In this document: in pieces, positions 27,059-41,379 of the stretch
Position numbering within the stretch: position 1 is the stretch's first letter
Layout of the letters: every line of letters begins with the position of its first letter
Assembly: GCF_910589235.1 (NCBI RefSeq)
Contig: NW_025813595.1
Span: 2,790,001-2,854,000, forward strand
Source: Vespa crabro
Taxonomy: Eukaryota > Arthropoda > Insecta > Hymenoptera > Vespidae
Direction: 5' to 3'
DNA: 64,000 bases
Made by a program: the position numbers and the translations under genes
Notes under the pieces: generated by a model
The model's input: the letters and a program-made list of their open reading frames with translations, nothing else
Told to the model about the DNA's origin: nothing
Database searches by the model: none

Positions 27059-27115
27059 ATATGGTATTAACGATAAAAACGATAATAGTAGTAATAGTAA
27101 TAACAATAATAACGA
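27059..27115. repeat. GATATGGTATTAACG landmark, first of five copies
   Basis: TATGGTATTAACGATAAAAA followed by CGATAATAGTAGTAATAGTA recurs near 41815, 42197 (AAGGTATTAACG), 50847 (TATGTTATTAACG) and 55861 (TATGGTATTAACT). Most are preceded by CATTAATAACTATAATAAAT. The landmark lets these five regions be aligned. Confidence 0.7.
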
Positions 27116-28597
27116 TAATATATATTTATTAATCTATAAAAATAATAATAATAATAATAATAAAAGTAATAACGGAAATACCGATAATAACAATGATACT
27201 AATAATAAATATATAAAGGATAATACTTATAATAATATTAATCATAATAAAAATAACAACGATAATAACGATAACAATTATAAAACAGATAATAACGATA
27301 ATAATTATTATAATCCTAACGATATTAATATTTATAATAATAACAATACTACTTATAATAACGATAATAACGATAATAATAGTAGTAATAATAACAATAA
27401 TAACACTAATAACGTTAAAAGCGATAATAAGATTATTAACGATAATAACAATAATTATAATAACCATATTAATAATAAAAACGATGTTATCAATAATGAC
27501 AATAACATTAATAACGATAATAACGATAATAACGATAATAACTATAATAATAATAACGAAAATAACGATAATATCGATATTAATGATAATAATAATAATA
27601 CCAATATCGACAATAACCATAATAACGATAACAACGATAATAATAATAATAATAATAAAAATAATAGTAATAATAATACCATTAATTACAATAATTACGA
27701 TAATATTATTAGTAATTATAGCAATAATAGAATAATAACAATAATAACGATAATAATAAAAACGATTATATCGATATTTTCAATAATAATAATAACAATA
27801 TTAACGATTATATCGATAAAAATAATAACAATAATAACAATATTAAAAATAATAATCATAATAACGATAATAATAACATTATTATTAATACCAATAATGA
27901 CGATTATGACGATATTTAGAATAATAATAATAACAATAATAGAGATAAGAACGATATTATCTATAATAACAATATTAATAATAACGATAATAACTAAAAT
28001 AACGATGTAACGATAAAAATAACAATAATATTAACTTTAATATTGATAATAATAATAATAATAGTAGCAATAATAACGACGATAAAAATAATAACGATAA
28101 TAATGATAACGATAATAACGATAATAGTAATAATAATAATATCAAAAATAACAATAATTACGATAATGACTATAATAACGATAATAATAATAACAAAAAT
28201 ATCAATAAAAACGATAATAACGATAATGACAATAATAATATTAACAATAATAACGATAATAACTATATTATAAATAACAATAATCAACGATAACGTAGAT
28301 AAAAGCAACAACAATAATAGGAAAAATAACGAAAATAAGGATAATAATGATGATAGCGTCAATAATAAAAATAATAAAGATAATAACGATAATAATAATT
28401 ATAATAATTGCAATAATAATAACGTTAATTACAATAATAACGATAATAATAATAGTAATTATAAAAATAATAGCATTAATAACAATTACAATGATAATAA
28501 ACGATTTTAACGACAATAGTAATAATAACAATAACGATAAAAAAGATAATAACGATAATTATAACAACAATAATAATAATAAAAATAATATCAATAA

Positions 28598-28700
28598 TTT
28601 GCATAATAACGATAATAATAATGGTAATGTTAAGAATAATAACAATAATAACGATAATAAAGATTATGACGATAAAAATTTTATTCATAATAACGTCAAT
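28598..28700. repeat. GTGGTAATGTTAA module, copy 4
   Basis: TTTGCATAATAACGATAATA, AATGGTAATGTTAAGAATAA and GATTATGACGATAAAAATTT occur in order and end in TTATTCATAATAACGTCAAT. It is the most diverged of the complete copies. Confidence 0.7.
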
Positions 28701-28959
28701 GATAAAAATAATAGTAATAACGATAATATCGATATTAGTTGTATTATTAATAACGATAATAACGATATTTACGATAATAATTATAATAACAATAAAGATA
28801 ATAACGATAGTAACAATATTAACGATAAAAATAATAAAAATATTAATGATAATATCGAAAATTATAAAAATAATAATAGCAATAATAACGATAATATGGA
28901 TAATATCGATAATAATGATATTAATAATAATAATAATAGCAATAATAACGATATTAACG

Positions 28960-29620
28960 AAAATTGTAATAACATTAGTAACGAAACAACGATATTAACA
29001 TTAATAATAATAATAATAAAAGCGAAAGTAAGTACAATAACGGTGACAACTATAATGTTAATAACAATAATCACGATAATAACGATAATAGCGACAATAA
29101 TAATACTGATAATAACGATAATAACGATTTCAATGGCATTAACGATAATAACGTTTATAATAATAATCTTATTAAAGATAAGAACGATAATAACGATATT
29201 AACAATAACAGCGATAATAATAATAACGATATTAAGGATAATATCGTTAATAATTGTAAAAATATTCACTATAGTATCGATAATAATAATAACAATAAAA
29301 ACAATAATAACGATAATAACTATAATAAAATTTATAATAATAACGATAATAACGATTATAACGTTAATAATAATAATAACAATATTACCGATAATAGCAA
29401 TGAGTTTCTAGCGACAATAATAATAACGACAATAACTATAATAATGTCTATGATGATAAGAAAGATAATAACACTAATAATAATAAAAATAATAACGACA
29501 ATAACGATAATAATGATAATAATAGAAATAGAAATAACAATATTAAGATTAATAATTATAATAACTATTGTAACGATAATAGTATTAGTAATAATAAAAG
29601 TAATAACAATAATAACTATA
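28960..29620. repeat. GGTGACA higher-order module, copy at 29 kb
   Basis: AACATTAGTAACGAAACAAC, then AAAGTAAGTACAATAACGGT and GACAACTATAATGTTAATAA. Further on are GGATAATATCGTTAATAATT (near 29235) with a following AAATATTCAC, and TCTATGATGATAAGAAAGAT (near 29446). The order matches 58255-58700. Confidence 0.65.
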
Positions 29621-30649
29621 ATAATGCTTACAACATTGTTAACGATAATAATATTAACGATTATAACGATAATAACCATAATAATAATAATAATAATAAA
29701 GATAATAACGATAATAACGATAATAATGACAGTAATAAAAACAACAATGACAATAATAACGTTAACAAAGATAATAACAATAATAACGACAATAACAATA
29801 ACAGTAGTAGTAATAATTAAGATAATAACGATATTTACGATAATAAGGTTAATAACAATAAAAATAATAACGATAATAATGTTAATAATATACACAATAA
29901 AGACGATAATATCGATAATAATATTAACAATATTAACGATAATATCGATCATAATAATAATATTATAATCCTTAACGTCGATAATAATAATAATAATAAT
30001 AACATTATTCACGATAATAAAGATAATTACTATAATAATAATAACGAAAATAACGATAATAATAATATTAACGATAATAATAATAATAAAAATAATAATA
30101 AAGATAATAACGATAATAACGATAATAACTATTGTAACGACAATTACGATAATAACGATAATAATAACAACGATAATGTCGATGATAATAATAACGATCA
30201 TATCGCTAATAACGATAATAATAATAATATTATTAACGATACAATCGATAATAATAATAATCATAATAACATTAATAACAATAATAACGATAATACAATA
30301 ATAACGATATTTACGATTAAAATAATAATAACGAAAATAACGATAATAACGATATTAACGATTATAATAATAATAATAATATCGAGAATAACGATAATAA
30401 TGATAATAACCATAATAACGATTATAACGAAAAAATAATAATATTAATACCGATAATAAAGATAATAAAGACAATAATAATAATAATAATATTAATAATA
30501 ATAATAATTTTAATGACGATATTATCGGTAATAATAATAAAAACAATAATAATAATAAGGATAATAAAGATAACAGAGATTATAATAATAACGATTAAAT
30601 AGATAGCAACTGCAATAATGATAATGGCAATAATAACGATAACAACTGT

Positions 30650-31060
30650 GATAAAAATAACAATATTAACGATATTAAAGAATATAGAAATAACAATAAT
30701 AACGATAACAACGATAAAAATATTAATAATAATAATAATAAAAATGAAAATAAGTATAATAACGGTGACATCGATAATACTAATAAAAATAATAATGATA
30801 ATAACGATAATAACAATGATAATAATAGTAATAATAAAGATAATAACGATGTAAATGATTCTAATGATAATAATAATAACAACAATAACGATAATAACGA
30901 ATATGATGTTAACAATGATAATAATATTAACAATAAAAAGAAAAATAAAGACAATCACGATAATAAAGATAATAATAGAAGTAATAATAACAATATTAAG
31001 AATAATAAATATAATAACGATAATAACAATAATAATAGTAGTAATAAAAAAAGTAGTAAC
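30650..31060. repeat. GGTGACA higher-order module, copy at 30.7 kb
   Basis: AAAGAATATAGAAATAACAA, AAAATAAGTATAATAACGGT, GACATCGATAATACTAATAA, an ATATGATGTTAACAATG word and ATAGAAGTAATAATAACAAT followed by ATTAAGAATAATAAATATAA. The last part closely parallels 16500-16570 (ATAGAAGTAATAATAACAAT followed by TTTAAGAATAATAACTATAA). Confidence 0.65.
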
Positions 31061-31199
31061 AATAATAACGATAAAAACGTTTTTAACGATAATAATAATG
31101 GTCATAATTACGATAATATCGATAATAATAATTATAATAACGATAATAACGATTATAGAGATAATAATAATTATAGTAATAATAACGATATTATAGATA

Positions 31200-31760
31200 C
31201 TAACGACAAAATAATAATAATAATTATAACGATAAAAACGGTAATAACGAATAAAAATAATAGAAAAATAATAATATCAATAATAACGATAACAAAGATA
31301 ATTACGATAATATCGATAATAATAAATTAGATAATATCGATTTCATCGAAAATAATAATAATAATATTAACGATAATATCGATCATAATAACAACAATAT
31401 CAACGATAATGTCGGTATTAATAATAACAATAATATCAATAATAACGATAATAAGATAAGAATGATAATATCGATATTAATAAATAGGATAATATCGGTA
31501 TGAATGATAATAATAATAACAATATTAACGATAATATCGATAATAATAACAACAATATCGACAATAATATCGATAATAATAATAACAATAATAACAATAT
31601 TACCGATACTAACGACAATATCGTTAATAATAATAACGATAATAATGATAATGGCGATAAAAACAATAACGATATTAAAGATAATAATGATAATAATTAT
31701 AAAACGATAATAATTATCATAATAATAATAGTAATAACGATAATAACGATAAAATAATTA
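31200..31760. repeat. ACGACACAATAATAATAAT family, copy at 31.2 kb
   Basis: ACGACAAAATAATAATAATA near 31202, then AATAGAAAAATAATAATATC, a CGATTTCATCG word near 31339, ATCGATAATAATAACAACAA near 31535, and ATAAAACGATAATAATTATC near 31699 followed by ATAATAATAATAGTAATAAC. The series is parallel to 9560-10000 and 49680-50250. Like those it keeps the second half that copy A at 16.7 kb lacks. Confidence 0.65.
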
Positions 31761-31894
31761 AAATAATAACGATAATAAAGGTAATAATAATAAAATTAAA
31801 AACGCTAATAACGATAATAAAGATAATAACAATAATAATAATAACTATTTTAACGATAATAATAATTATAGTAATAATAATAACGATAATTACG

Positions 31895-31931
<37 letters not shown>

Positions 31932-31999
31932 TATTAAAAATTATAATCACCAGAATAATAACAATAATACCGGTTATGATAAGAATAATATTAATAATA

Positions 32000-32014
32000 A
32001 TAACGATAATAATG

Positions 32015-32062
<48 letters not shown>

Positions 32063-33370
32063 TCATTAATACTCACAATAATAACAATAATAACGGTAAT
32101 GAGAAGAATAATATTAATAATAATAACGATAATACTGATAATATCCATATAATCGATAATAATAATTACAATAATAACGATAATAACTCTAATAATGATA
32201 TTAATACTAATAATTATAACGATGAAAACGATAATATCGATAATAATAATATTAATAAGATCAATAATAACGTTAATAATAATAAGTACAAATCGATAGT
32301 AATGATATTAATGAAAATATCCATAATAATAATAATAAATATAACAATACTAACGATAATAACAATAACAATAATAACAATTATAACGATTATTAATATA
32401 ATAACGATAATAGTAAGAATAATAATAATATCGAAAATAACGATAATAACAATAATAGCGATTATAATAAAAACAACAATAAAGATAACAACGACATTAA
32501 CAATAATAACAATAATAACAATTATAGCGATAATAACAATAGTAACGATAATCAAGATATTAATAATAACACTAATGACAATAATATCGACAATAACGAT
32601 AATTACGATAATGCTAATAACAATTTTAAGGATAATAACGATAATAACCTTAATATTAATAATAATAATAATAATGATAACAATAATAAGGATAATAGCA
32701 ATAATAATAATAGAAAAAGTAATAAGACTAATGATTATAACCATTATAACGATAATAACGATAATAATAATAAAATTAATAACGATAATAACGTTTATAA
32801 CGATAATAATAATAACAATAACATTGATAATAACGACAGTAATCATAATAACTGTAATAATACTAACAAAAATAACTATTAAAACGGTAATAACAATAAT
32901 AATAATAACAAAAATGACGATAAAACTGTAATAATGATAATAATAATAATAATAATGACGATAATAACGGTAAAAACGCGTAATAATAAATACAATAGTA
33001 ACAATAGTAATAATAGCAATAATAACGATGCTAACGAAATGGAAGATAATGGTAATAATATTAATTATGAAAATAAGGATAATAATGATACTAACGATAT
33101 AAGTAATATAAATAACAATAATATTATTATTATAGATAATTAAGATAAGAACGATAATAATAATCATAATAATAACAATAATATTCAGAACAATATTAAC
33201 GATAATAACGGTAATAAAGATAATAATGATAATAACGATTATAATAACAACGATAATACTGATAATAGTAGTAATAATAAAGACGTTAATGACTATATTT
33301 AGTATAATATTAATTACAATAATAGAGAATGGAACGATATTATCTTTATTAACAATATTAATAATAACGA
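32000..33370. repeat. Base repeat without recognised long duplicate
   Basis: This is triplet array only. Two similar ATAAGAATAATATTAATAAT or AGAAGAATAATATTAATAAT words, each followed by AATAACGATAATA, lie near 31980 and 32104, which hints at a local duplication of about 125 bases. CCAGAATAATAACAATAATA near 31950 parallels CCCACAATAATAACAATAAT near 42658. No gene is visible. Confidence 0.55.
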
Positions 33371-33639
33371 TAATAACTAAAATAACGATGTAACGATAAT
33401 GATAAGAATAATATTAACAATAATATTAATAATAATAATAATAATAATAGCAATAATAACGATAATAAAGATAATAACGATAATAATGATAACGATAATA
33501 ACGATAATAGTAATAAAATTAAAAACGATAATTACGTTAATAACGAAAATAAGAACAGCATTAATATCGATAATAACGATAATAATAATAATAATAATTA
33601 CAATATTAATGATAATAACGATAATAACGATAATACTCA

Positions 33640-34186
33640 TAAAGATGACAACAATAAAAACAATAATATTAATACTAATATTAACGAAAATAAGGATTAT
33701 AACGATGTCAAGGATAATAATAATAACAACAAAAAGGATAATAAAAATAATAAAGATAAAGTAAATAAAGATAATAACGATGACAATGATAATAATAATA
33801 ACAATACTAAAGATATTACAATAATAAAGATTAAACGGATTATAACAATAACGATAATAGAAATAATATTGAGAACGGTAATGAGGATAAAACGATAAAA
33901 ATGATAATAATTATAATAACTATAATAACAATAATAACTGTAATAATAATAACAATATAAACGTTAATGATGATAATAATGATAATAACTATAAAAACAA
34001 ATATAATAACGATAATAATAATAACAATAATAACGATTAATACAATATTAACGACAATAATAATAATAACATTAACGTAAATAGAGATAATTACTATTTC
34101 AAAGATAATAATAATAATAATAATAATGATAAAAACGATATAAACGATAACAACAATAATAATAATGATAATTAGTATACTAATAT
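33640..34186. repeat. Duplicated block with gap-free partner at window end
   Basis: Four landmarks keep exactly one offset, 29814 bases, against 63454-64000. They are a TAAGGAT word at 33691/63505, AACAAAAAGGATAATAAAAA at 33728/63542, AACGATAAAAATGATAATN at 33891/63705, and ATAGAGATAATTACTATT at 34081/63895. There are no net indels over at least 390 bases, although substitutions are present. The related GATTATACGGATTATAAC word near 14560 marks a third relative. Confidence 0.85.
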
Positions 34187-34869
34187 TAATAACAATAACA
34201 ATAATAACGATTTTAGCAATAATTATAAAAATAATAATCACGATAATAATGATAATAACGTTAATAATAATAGCAATAAAAACGATTTTAACGTTAATAA
34301 CGATAGTAATAATATTAATAATAACGATAATAACATTAAAAACGTAAATAATAATAATGACGTTAAAAACAATAATCATATGAGAGATATTAACGATAAT
34401 ATAAACAATAATACTTATAACAATAATATTAATATAATAGTAACCATAATAACTATAATATCCATAATAACGATAGTAATAATAACGATAATGACGATAA
34501 TAATAATAATAATAACGATAATAACGATAATTACGAGAATGACGATAATATTTATAACGATAATAACGATAATAACGTAAATATCGATAAAAATAATAGA
34601 AATAAAAACAATAATAACGACAAAAACATTAACGATAATATCGACATTATTAACAATAATAACAACGATAATTACGATAAAAACGATAATAAAATTAATA
34701 ATAATAAAAATAATAATAATATTAACGATAATATCGATAATATCGATAATAATAATAAAAATATCAACGATAATATCGATAATAACAGTTATATTATTAA
34801 TAATAACGATAATAACGATAATAACGATAATACGATAATAAGGATAGTAAATATAATAACAATGATATT

Positions 34870-35360
34870 AATATCGATAAAAACAATAAAATTAATAACG
34901 CCGATTATGATAACAACGAAAATAGTATTATTAATAATAAAGATAATTACGATAATAACGATAGTAATTGTAGTAATAATAAAAATAATAACGATAATAA
35001 CGTTAATAACGATAATAACGATTAAATTATTAACGATTATATTAACATTATCGAAAATATTAATAACAATATTAACGATAATAACGATAATAATAATAAT
35101 AATAACAATAATAACGAAATTAACGATAATAGCGATAATAATAATAACGATAATAACGGTAATAGAAATTATAATAATAACGATAATAACGATAAGAATG
35201 ATAATAACAATAATAATAATATTGATAACAAAGATAATAACGATATTAACGCTAATAGCGATAATAATAAAAACAATATTAACGAAAATAAAGATAATGA
35301 AGATAATAACGATAATAATAAGAATAATAACAGCAATAATATCTATAATAAAGATAATAA
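34870..35360. repeat. Duplicated block, partner of 49070-49490
   Basis: AAAATTAATAACGCC occurs with ATTAATAACG at 34891 and 49089. CAGCAATAATATCTATAA occurs at 35331 and 49466. Offsets of 14198 and 14135 mean a net 63-base difference. Shared interior words include AACAATATTAACGAAAATAA followed by AGATAATGAAGATAA or AGATGATAAAGATAA. Confidence 0.75.
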
Positions 35361-36329
35361 CGACAATAACGATCATAACAATAATAATAATAGTAATAAT
35401 AACGACGATAACGTAATTAACTATAATAATAATATTAATAATAATAATAATAATAACACAAATATCGATATTAACGATAAAAGTAGTAGTAATACTAACA
35501 ATAATAACAATACTATCGATAATGATGTTAACGGTATTAATAATAACGATAATAATTAAAATAATAATAACAATTTAACTATAAAGACGATAATAATAAT
35601 CGTAATAGTAATAATAATAGCAATAATAACGATAATAAACATAATTATAATAACAATAATAACGACAATAACGATAATAGCGATAACAATAATAACAATA
35701 ATAACGTTAATAAAGAAAATTACGATAATTCTGATAATAAAAATTATAATGATAACGATAATAACGAAATAGTAATCATAATAATTACGATTATAAAGAT
35801 AATATCGATAATAATAATAATTAGAATAATTAATATAGTAACGATATAAACGTTAAGAACAATAATATTAATAAAAACAATAAAGATAATAATGATAATA
35901 ATAATAATAATAATAACAATAGCAAGGATAATAACAATAATAATAATAAAAGACTATAATAATGATTATAAAGATATTGATAATAAAGATAATAATTATA
36001 ATAATAAAAAGAATAATAATGATAATAATGATAGAAACGATAATAATAATAATAACAATTAAAATAATAACGATTATAACGATAATAACGATAATAATAA
36101 TAACAATAATAACTATAATAACCATAATTACAATATTATAGTAATAAAAATGAAGATAAAATCGATAATAAGGACAATAATAATAGTAATAATAACGATA
36201 ATAACGATAATATCGATAATAATTACAACGAACATAACGACAATAATATTATTAATAATAATGATAATAAGAATAATAATAATTATATCGTTAATAAGGG
36301 TAATAATGAAAATAGCAGTAATAACGATA

Positions 36330-37500
36330 AATTATATAAAACGGCAATAATAATAATAATAAAAACGATAATAAGGATAATAAAGATAATAACGATAATA
36401 ACGATAATAACGATAATAATAGTAATAATAATAAAGAAAGTATCGGTATTAACGTTAATAACGATAATAATAATAACAATAATGACGATAATAAAAATAA
36501 TATTGATAATAAAAATAATTATAATTATAATAATAATAATAAAAACGATAATAACAGTAATAATAATAACAACAATAACGAAATTAAAGAAATAACGATA
36601 ATAATAATAACAATTACAAAGATAGTAACAATAATATCGATATGAGCGATAACTATAATAACTATGATTACGATAATGACAATGGTAATAATGAACAAAA
36701 TATCGAAAACAACGATAATAACGATATTAATAGTAATATTAATGAAGTAATATCGGTAAAGTGGATAGTAATAATAATAATATATACGATAATAACGATA
36801 ATAACGATAATAATAATAATAATAATAACTATAATATCGTTATTAGTAACAACTATAAATTCGATAATATTGATATTAATTAAAATAACTAGAATAATAA
36901 TAATACATATAACAATAAAAACGACAATAACAATAATAATATTGACATTAATAACGATAATTACGATAATAACGATAGTAATAAAGACTATAATAACGGT
37001 AAAGGAGATGATAACGATTATAATAATAATAATAATAATATTATCGATAATAAGTATAATTACGAAAATAACGGTAATAAAGATAATACCGATAATAACG
37101 ACAAAAATAATAATAATAATAATAACGATACCTACGATAAAAACGATAATACTAATAATAATAATAAAGATAATAACGGGATTAACGACAATAACGATAG
37201 TAATAATTACAATAATAATGATAATGATGATAATAATAATAATAACGATAATTATAAGAACAAAAATTACTATAATAACGATATTAACAATAATAATAAT
37301 ATGAATTAGAACGATAATAAAGAATTATCGATAGTAATAATAACAATTATAACGATAATAATAGTAATGACCATAACAATAATAACGACAATTACGATAA
37401 TATCGATAATAATATTAACATTATTAACGTTCATAATGATAACAGTAATAATAATAATAACATGTATAACGATAAAAACGATAATAACGATAATAACGAT
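36330..37500. repeat. Duplicated block, partner of 46030-46670
   Basis: Landmarks are TATAAAACGGCAATAATAAT near 36336 (TATAAAACGATAATAATAAT near 46036), TATCGGTAAAGTGGATA at 36751/46289, and TTATTAACGTTCATAA at 37431/46599 followed by TGATAACAGTAATAATAATA or CGATAACAGTAATAATAATA and ACATGTATAACGATAA. Offsets of 9538 and 9168 mean the first copy is 370 bases longer between the last two landmarks. GTAAAGTGGATA is one of the more GC-rich words in the window. Confidence 0.78.
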
Positions 37501-38734
37501 GATAATAATAACGATAATAATTTTAATAACGATAATAATAATAATAACGAAAATAACGATATTAATAATAATAACTATAAAAATAATAATTAGGATTATA
37601 ACGATCATAACGATAATAATACTAGTTACAGTAACAGTAATAATAAATATAATAGCGATATTGAGGATACAAACGATATTAGAGACAAGAGCGATAATAA
37701 AATTAATAATAATAACTATATTAACGATAATAACAAAAATAATAAGAACATTAATAGCGATAATAACGATAATAAAATTAATAATAATAATAATGTCGAT
37801 ATTATAGCTATTAAAGATAATAATATGAACGATAATAACGACAATAGTAATTATAACAATAACGATAATAATGATAATAACGACAATAATAATAATAATA
37901 ATAAATATGATCACGATATTAACGATAATAACGCTAAAAATGATAATAACGGTTATAATAATAATAATAATAACAATATTAACGATAATAGAGATAATAT
38001 CGTTATAATTATAATATTATAATCGATAATTGCGTTATTTGAAATAATAATAATAAGAACAATAACGATAATGACGAAAATAACGAAAATACTATTAGCC
38101 ATAATTACAATAATAATTATAATAAGAATAACGATAATAACGATAATAACGTTAATAATAATAGTAGTAATAACAATAATAACGATATTAACTAAAATAA
38201 CGATAATAATAGTAAGGATAATAACGTTAATATCGAAAAAAGTAATAACAAAATTAACGATAATCATAATAATAATAATAATAAAAATAATAATAACGAT
38301 AACATAGATAATAACGGTAATAGTAATAACGATATTTTCGGCAAAAGTGCTAATAATAATAACTATAATAACGATATCAATAATAACAATAATTACGATA
38401 ATAACGATAATAGCGATTGTAATGACAATAAAGACAGTAATAAGAATAATAATAATAATAATAACGATAATAATAATAATATTAATAACGATAATTACAT
38501 TAACAACGATATTAGTAATAATGACGTTAATAGTTATAATCATAATAAAGATATTAGCGATAATATCAACAATAATAATAATAATAGCAACCATAATAAA
38601 GATAATAAAAATAATAACTATAATAACGAAAATAACAATGAAAATAATAGTAATAATAGATATATTAAATTTAGTAAGGATAATAACGATTATAATATTA
38701 TAATAATAACGATGAATACGATAATAGCGACAAT

Positions 38735-38815
38735 ATTATTAATAATATTAAGGTTAATAGGTATATTTATTATATTTAAGTTAATAGTAATAAAAAAAAA
38801 TATAGAAAAACGATA
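38735..38815. other. T-rich island without triplet tiling
   Basis: The stretch reads AATATTAAGGTTAATAGGTA, TATTTATTATATTTAAGTTA, then AAAAAAAAATATAGAAAAACG. C is absent until the end and T is high for the + strand. No gene or known element is recognised. It sits just upstream of the block paired with 14900-16050 and may mark that block's boundary. Confidence 0.5.
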
Positions 38816-38879
38816 TTAACGATAATAACAATAATAATAATTATAATAACGATAATAATAATAGCAATAATAACGATTT

Positions 38880-40050
38880 TTAATGTCAAGAATGATAAGA
38901 ATAATAACATTTATAAACATTATAACATTATCAACGATAATAATAATAATGACATTAATAATAATAATCATAATAAAGATATTAACATTAATTTCAACAA
39001 TAATAAATCTAAAAATAATAATAATAATAATAGTAACCATAAGAACGATAATATCGATAATAACGATAATAATATTAACGATAATATCTACATTATTGAT
39101 AATATTAACAACGATAATTTTGATAATAACGAAAATAAAATTAATAACAATAAAGATAATATCAATATTAACGACAATATTGATAATAACGATAATAACA
39201 AAAAAATAGTATTAATAATTACATTAATATCTATAATAGGCATAAAGACGATTTTAACGAAAAAAATAATAACGATAATAACAATAATATCGATAATATT
39301 AATATCAATATTTACGATAATTTCGATATTAATAATTGTAATAATAACAATAGTAACGATCATAAAGATGATAGCGACTATAATAATAACGATAATACCG
39401 ATATTAATAATAATAATATTAATGTTAGTAACAATAATAATGATAACGATGTTTATAATAGTTATAATAAAAACGAATACAACGATACTAACGATATTAA
39501 TGATAATAAGGATAATAACGATAATAAAAGGAACAATAACAACGATATTAACGAAAATATTAATAACAATTGTAACTTTAACAACGATAATAAAAAAAAA
39601 ATAATAATAATAATAACGAAAGTATAGATAATAACGATAACAATAGTTACATTAATAATGATAATATCAATTATAATAATAATATTAACGATAATATCAG
39701 TCATAATATTAATAGTAATAACATTAAAAACGATAATAACGATAATAAAGATAACAACAATAATATTAATAATAATATTAATATCAATAATAACAATAAT
39801 AACGTTAGTAACGATAATAACGGTAATAAAAATAATAACCATAATAACGATAATAATAACATTATTACTAATTACAATAATAACGATAATAACGGTAATA
39901 AAAACAAAAATAATAACGATTTTAACGAAAATAGTGTTAACAATTGTAACGAAAACAACGATAACAACATTAATAATAATAATAATAATAGCGAAGGTAA
40001 GTATGATAACGTTGAAAACTATAATATTGATAATAATAATATCGATAATA
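38880..40050. repeat. Duplicated block, partner of 14900-16050
   Basis: It contains ATAACATTATCAACG (38922), AATAGTAACCATAAGAACGA, a family 1 segment at 39240-39640 and the start of a GGTGACA-type module whose GGTGACA has become CGTTGAA (near 40009). The family 1 segment is closer to the copy at the window start than to its 15.7 kb partner, judged by CATAAAGACGATTTTAACGA and an AACGAAAATATTAATAACAA block. Confidence 0.72.
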
Positions 40051-40200
40051 ACGATAATAATGTTAATAATAATACTATAAATAACGATAACAACATTAAT
40101 AATAATAATAAGAATGGCGAAGTTAAGTATGATAACGTTGAAAACTATAATATTAATAATAATAATATCGATAATAACGATAATAATTATAATAATAATA
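39985..40200. repeat. 126-base tandem duplication
   Basis: TAAGTATGATAACGTTGAAA occurs with GTATGATAAC at 40001 and 40127, 126 bases or 42 triplets apart. Both units continue as ACTATAATATT(G/A)ATAATA and an ATCGATAATAACGATAATAA run. They start from GATAACAACATTAATAATAA. Differences are few, for example GCGAAGGTAAG against GCGAAGTTAAG, so it is relatively recent. Confidence 0.88.
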
Positions 40201-41269
40201 CTAAAAATAACGATAATAACGATATTAATGGCAATAACGATAATAACGATAATTCTGAAAATCATATTAAAAATAATAAAGATAATAATTATAATAATAA
40301 TAAAGATAACATCTACATTAACAATAATAACAATAATAACGATAATAACGATAATAATTAAAATCATATTAAAGATATTAACGATAGTAGCGACAGTAGA
40401 ATAATAATATTAATAATAATAATAACAATAATAACGATAATAGAAATAATAATTATAACGATATTAACGATAATGTCGTTAAAAATAATTACAATATTTC
40501 CGATAATATCGATAATTATAATAATAACAATAATAATAATAAGTATAATAAAGATAATAGCGATTATAATAATAACGATTAAATAGATAACAACGACAAT
40601 AATGATAATTGCAATAATAACGATAATAATGGTAATAAAAATAACAATAATGACGATATTAAATAAAATAGTAATAACAATAATAACGATAACAACGATA
40701 ATAACATTAATAATATTAATAATAATATCGAATGTACGTATAATAACGATGCCATCGATAAAAATAATAAAAATAAGGACGATAATAAAGATAATAACGA
40801 TAATAATAATACTAATAATAACGATACTAACGATAATAGCGATAATAATAATTACAAGAACAATATTAACGATAATAGCTGTAATAAAAATTATAATAAT
40901 GACGGTAATAACGATAACAATTGTAATAATGATAATAACGATAATAATGATAATAAAAATGATAATAATAGTAATAATAAAGATACTAACGATGTAAAAG
41001 TTTCTAACGATAATAATAATAACAACAATAACGATAATAACTATAATGATGAATAGTTCGATAATAATTTTAATACTAATAAAAATAATAAGGACAATAA
41101 GGACAATAACGATAATTACAGTAGTTATATTAACAATATTACGAGTAATTACTATAAAATCGATAATAAAAGCAATAATAGTAGTAATAAGAAAAGTAAT
41201 AATTATAATTAAGATAAAAACGATTTTAACAATCATAATAATTGCAATAATTACGATAATATCGATAAT

Positions 41270-41348
41270 AATAATAACAATATGAACGATAATATCGAAT
41301 ATAATAATAATATTAATAACTATAATAACGATAATAACGATTATAAAG

Positions 41349-41379
<31 letters not shown>

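Larger units (their letters stand above)
25000..27900. repeat. Base repeat with scattered short matches
   Basis: This is diverged triplet array with no gene. Recognisable pieces are an AAATACGATAAAGTC word at 26077 shared with 5862, GATATGGTATTAACGATAAA at 27059, and a TATAATCCTAACGATATTAATA word near 27310 that parallels 23913 and 58997. The pure AAT run at 25954-25995 and the island at 26520-26620 are listed separately. Confidence 0.6.

Noticed and set aside
27059..27115. GATATGGTATTAACG considered as a start codon context or promoter, since ATGG occurs after a purine-rich stretch.
   Set aside because: The five copies change to AAGG, ATGT or differ after the ATG, and the frame that follows is the usual repeat register. 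It is a repeat landmark, not a conserved start.
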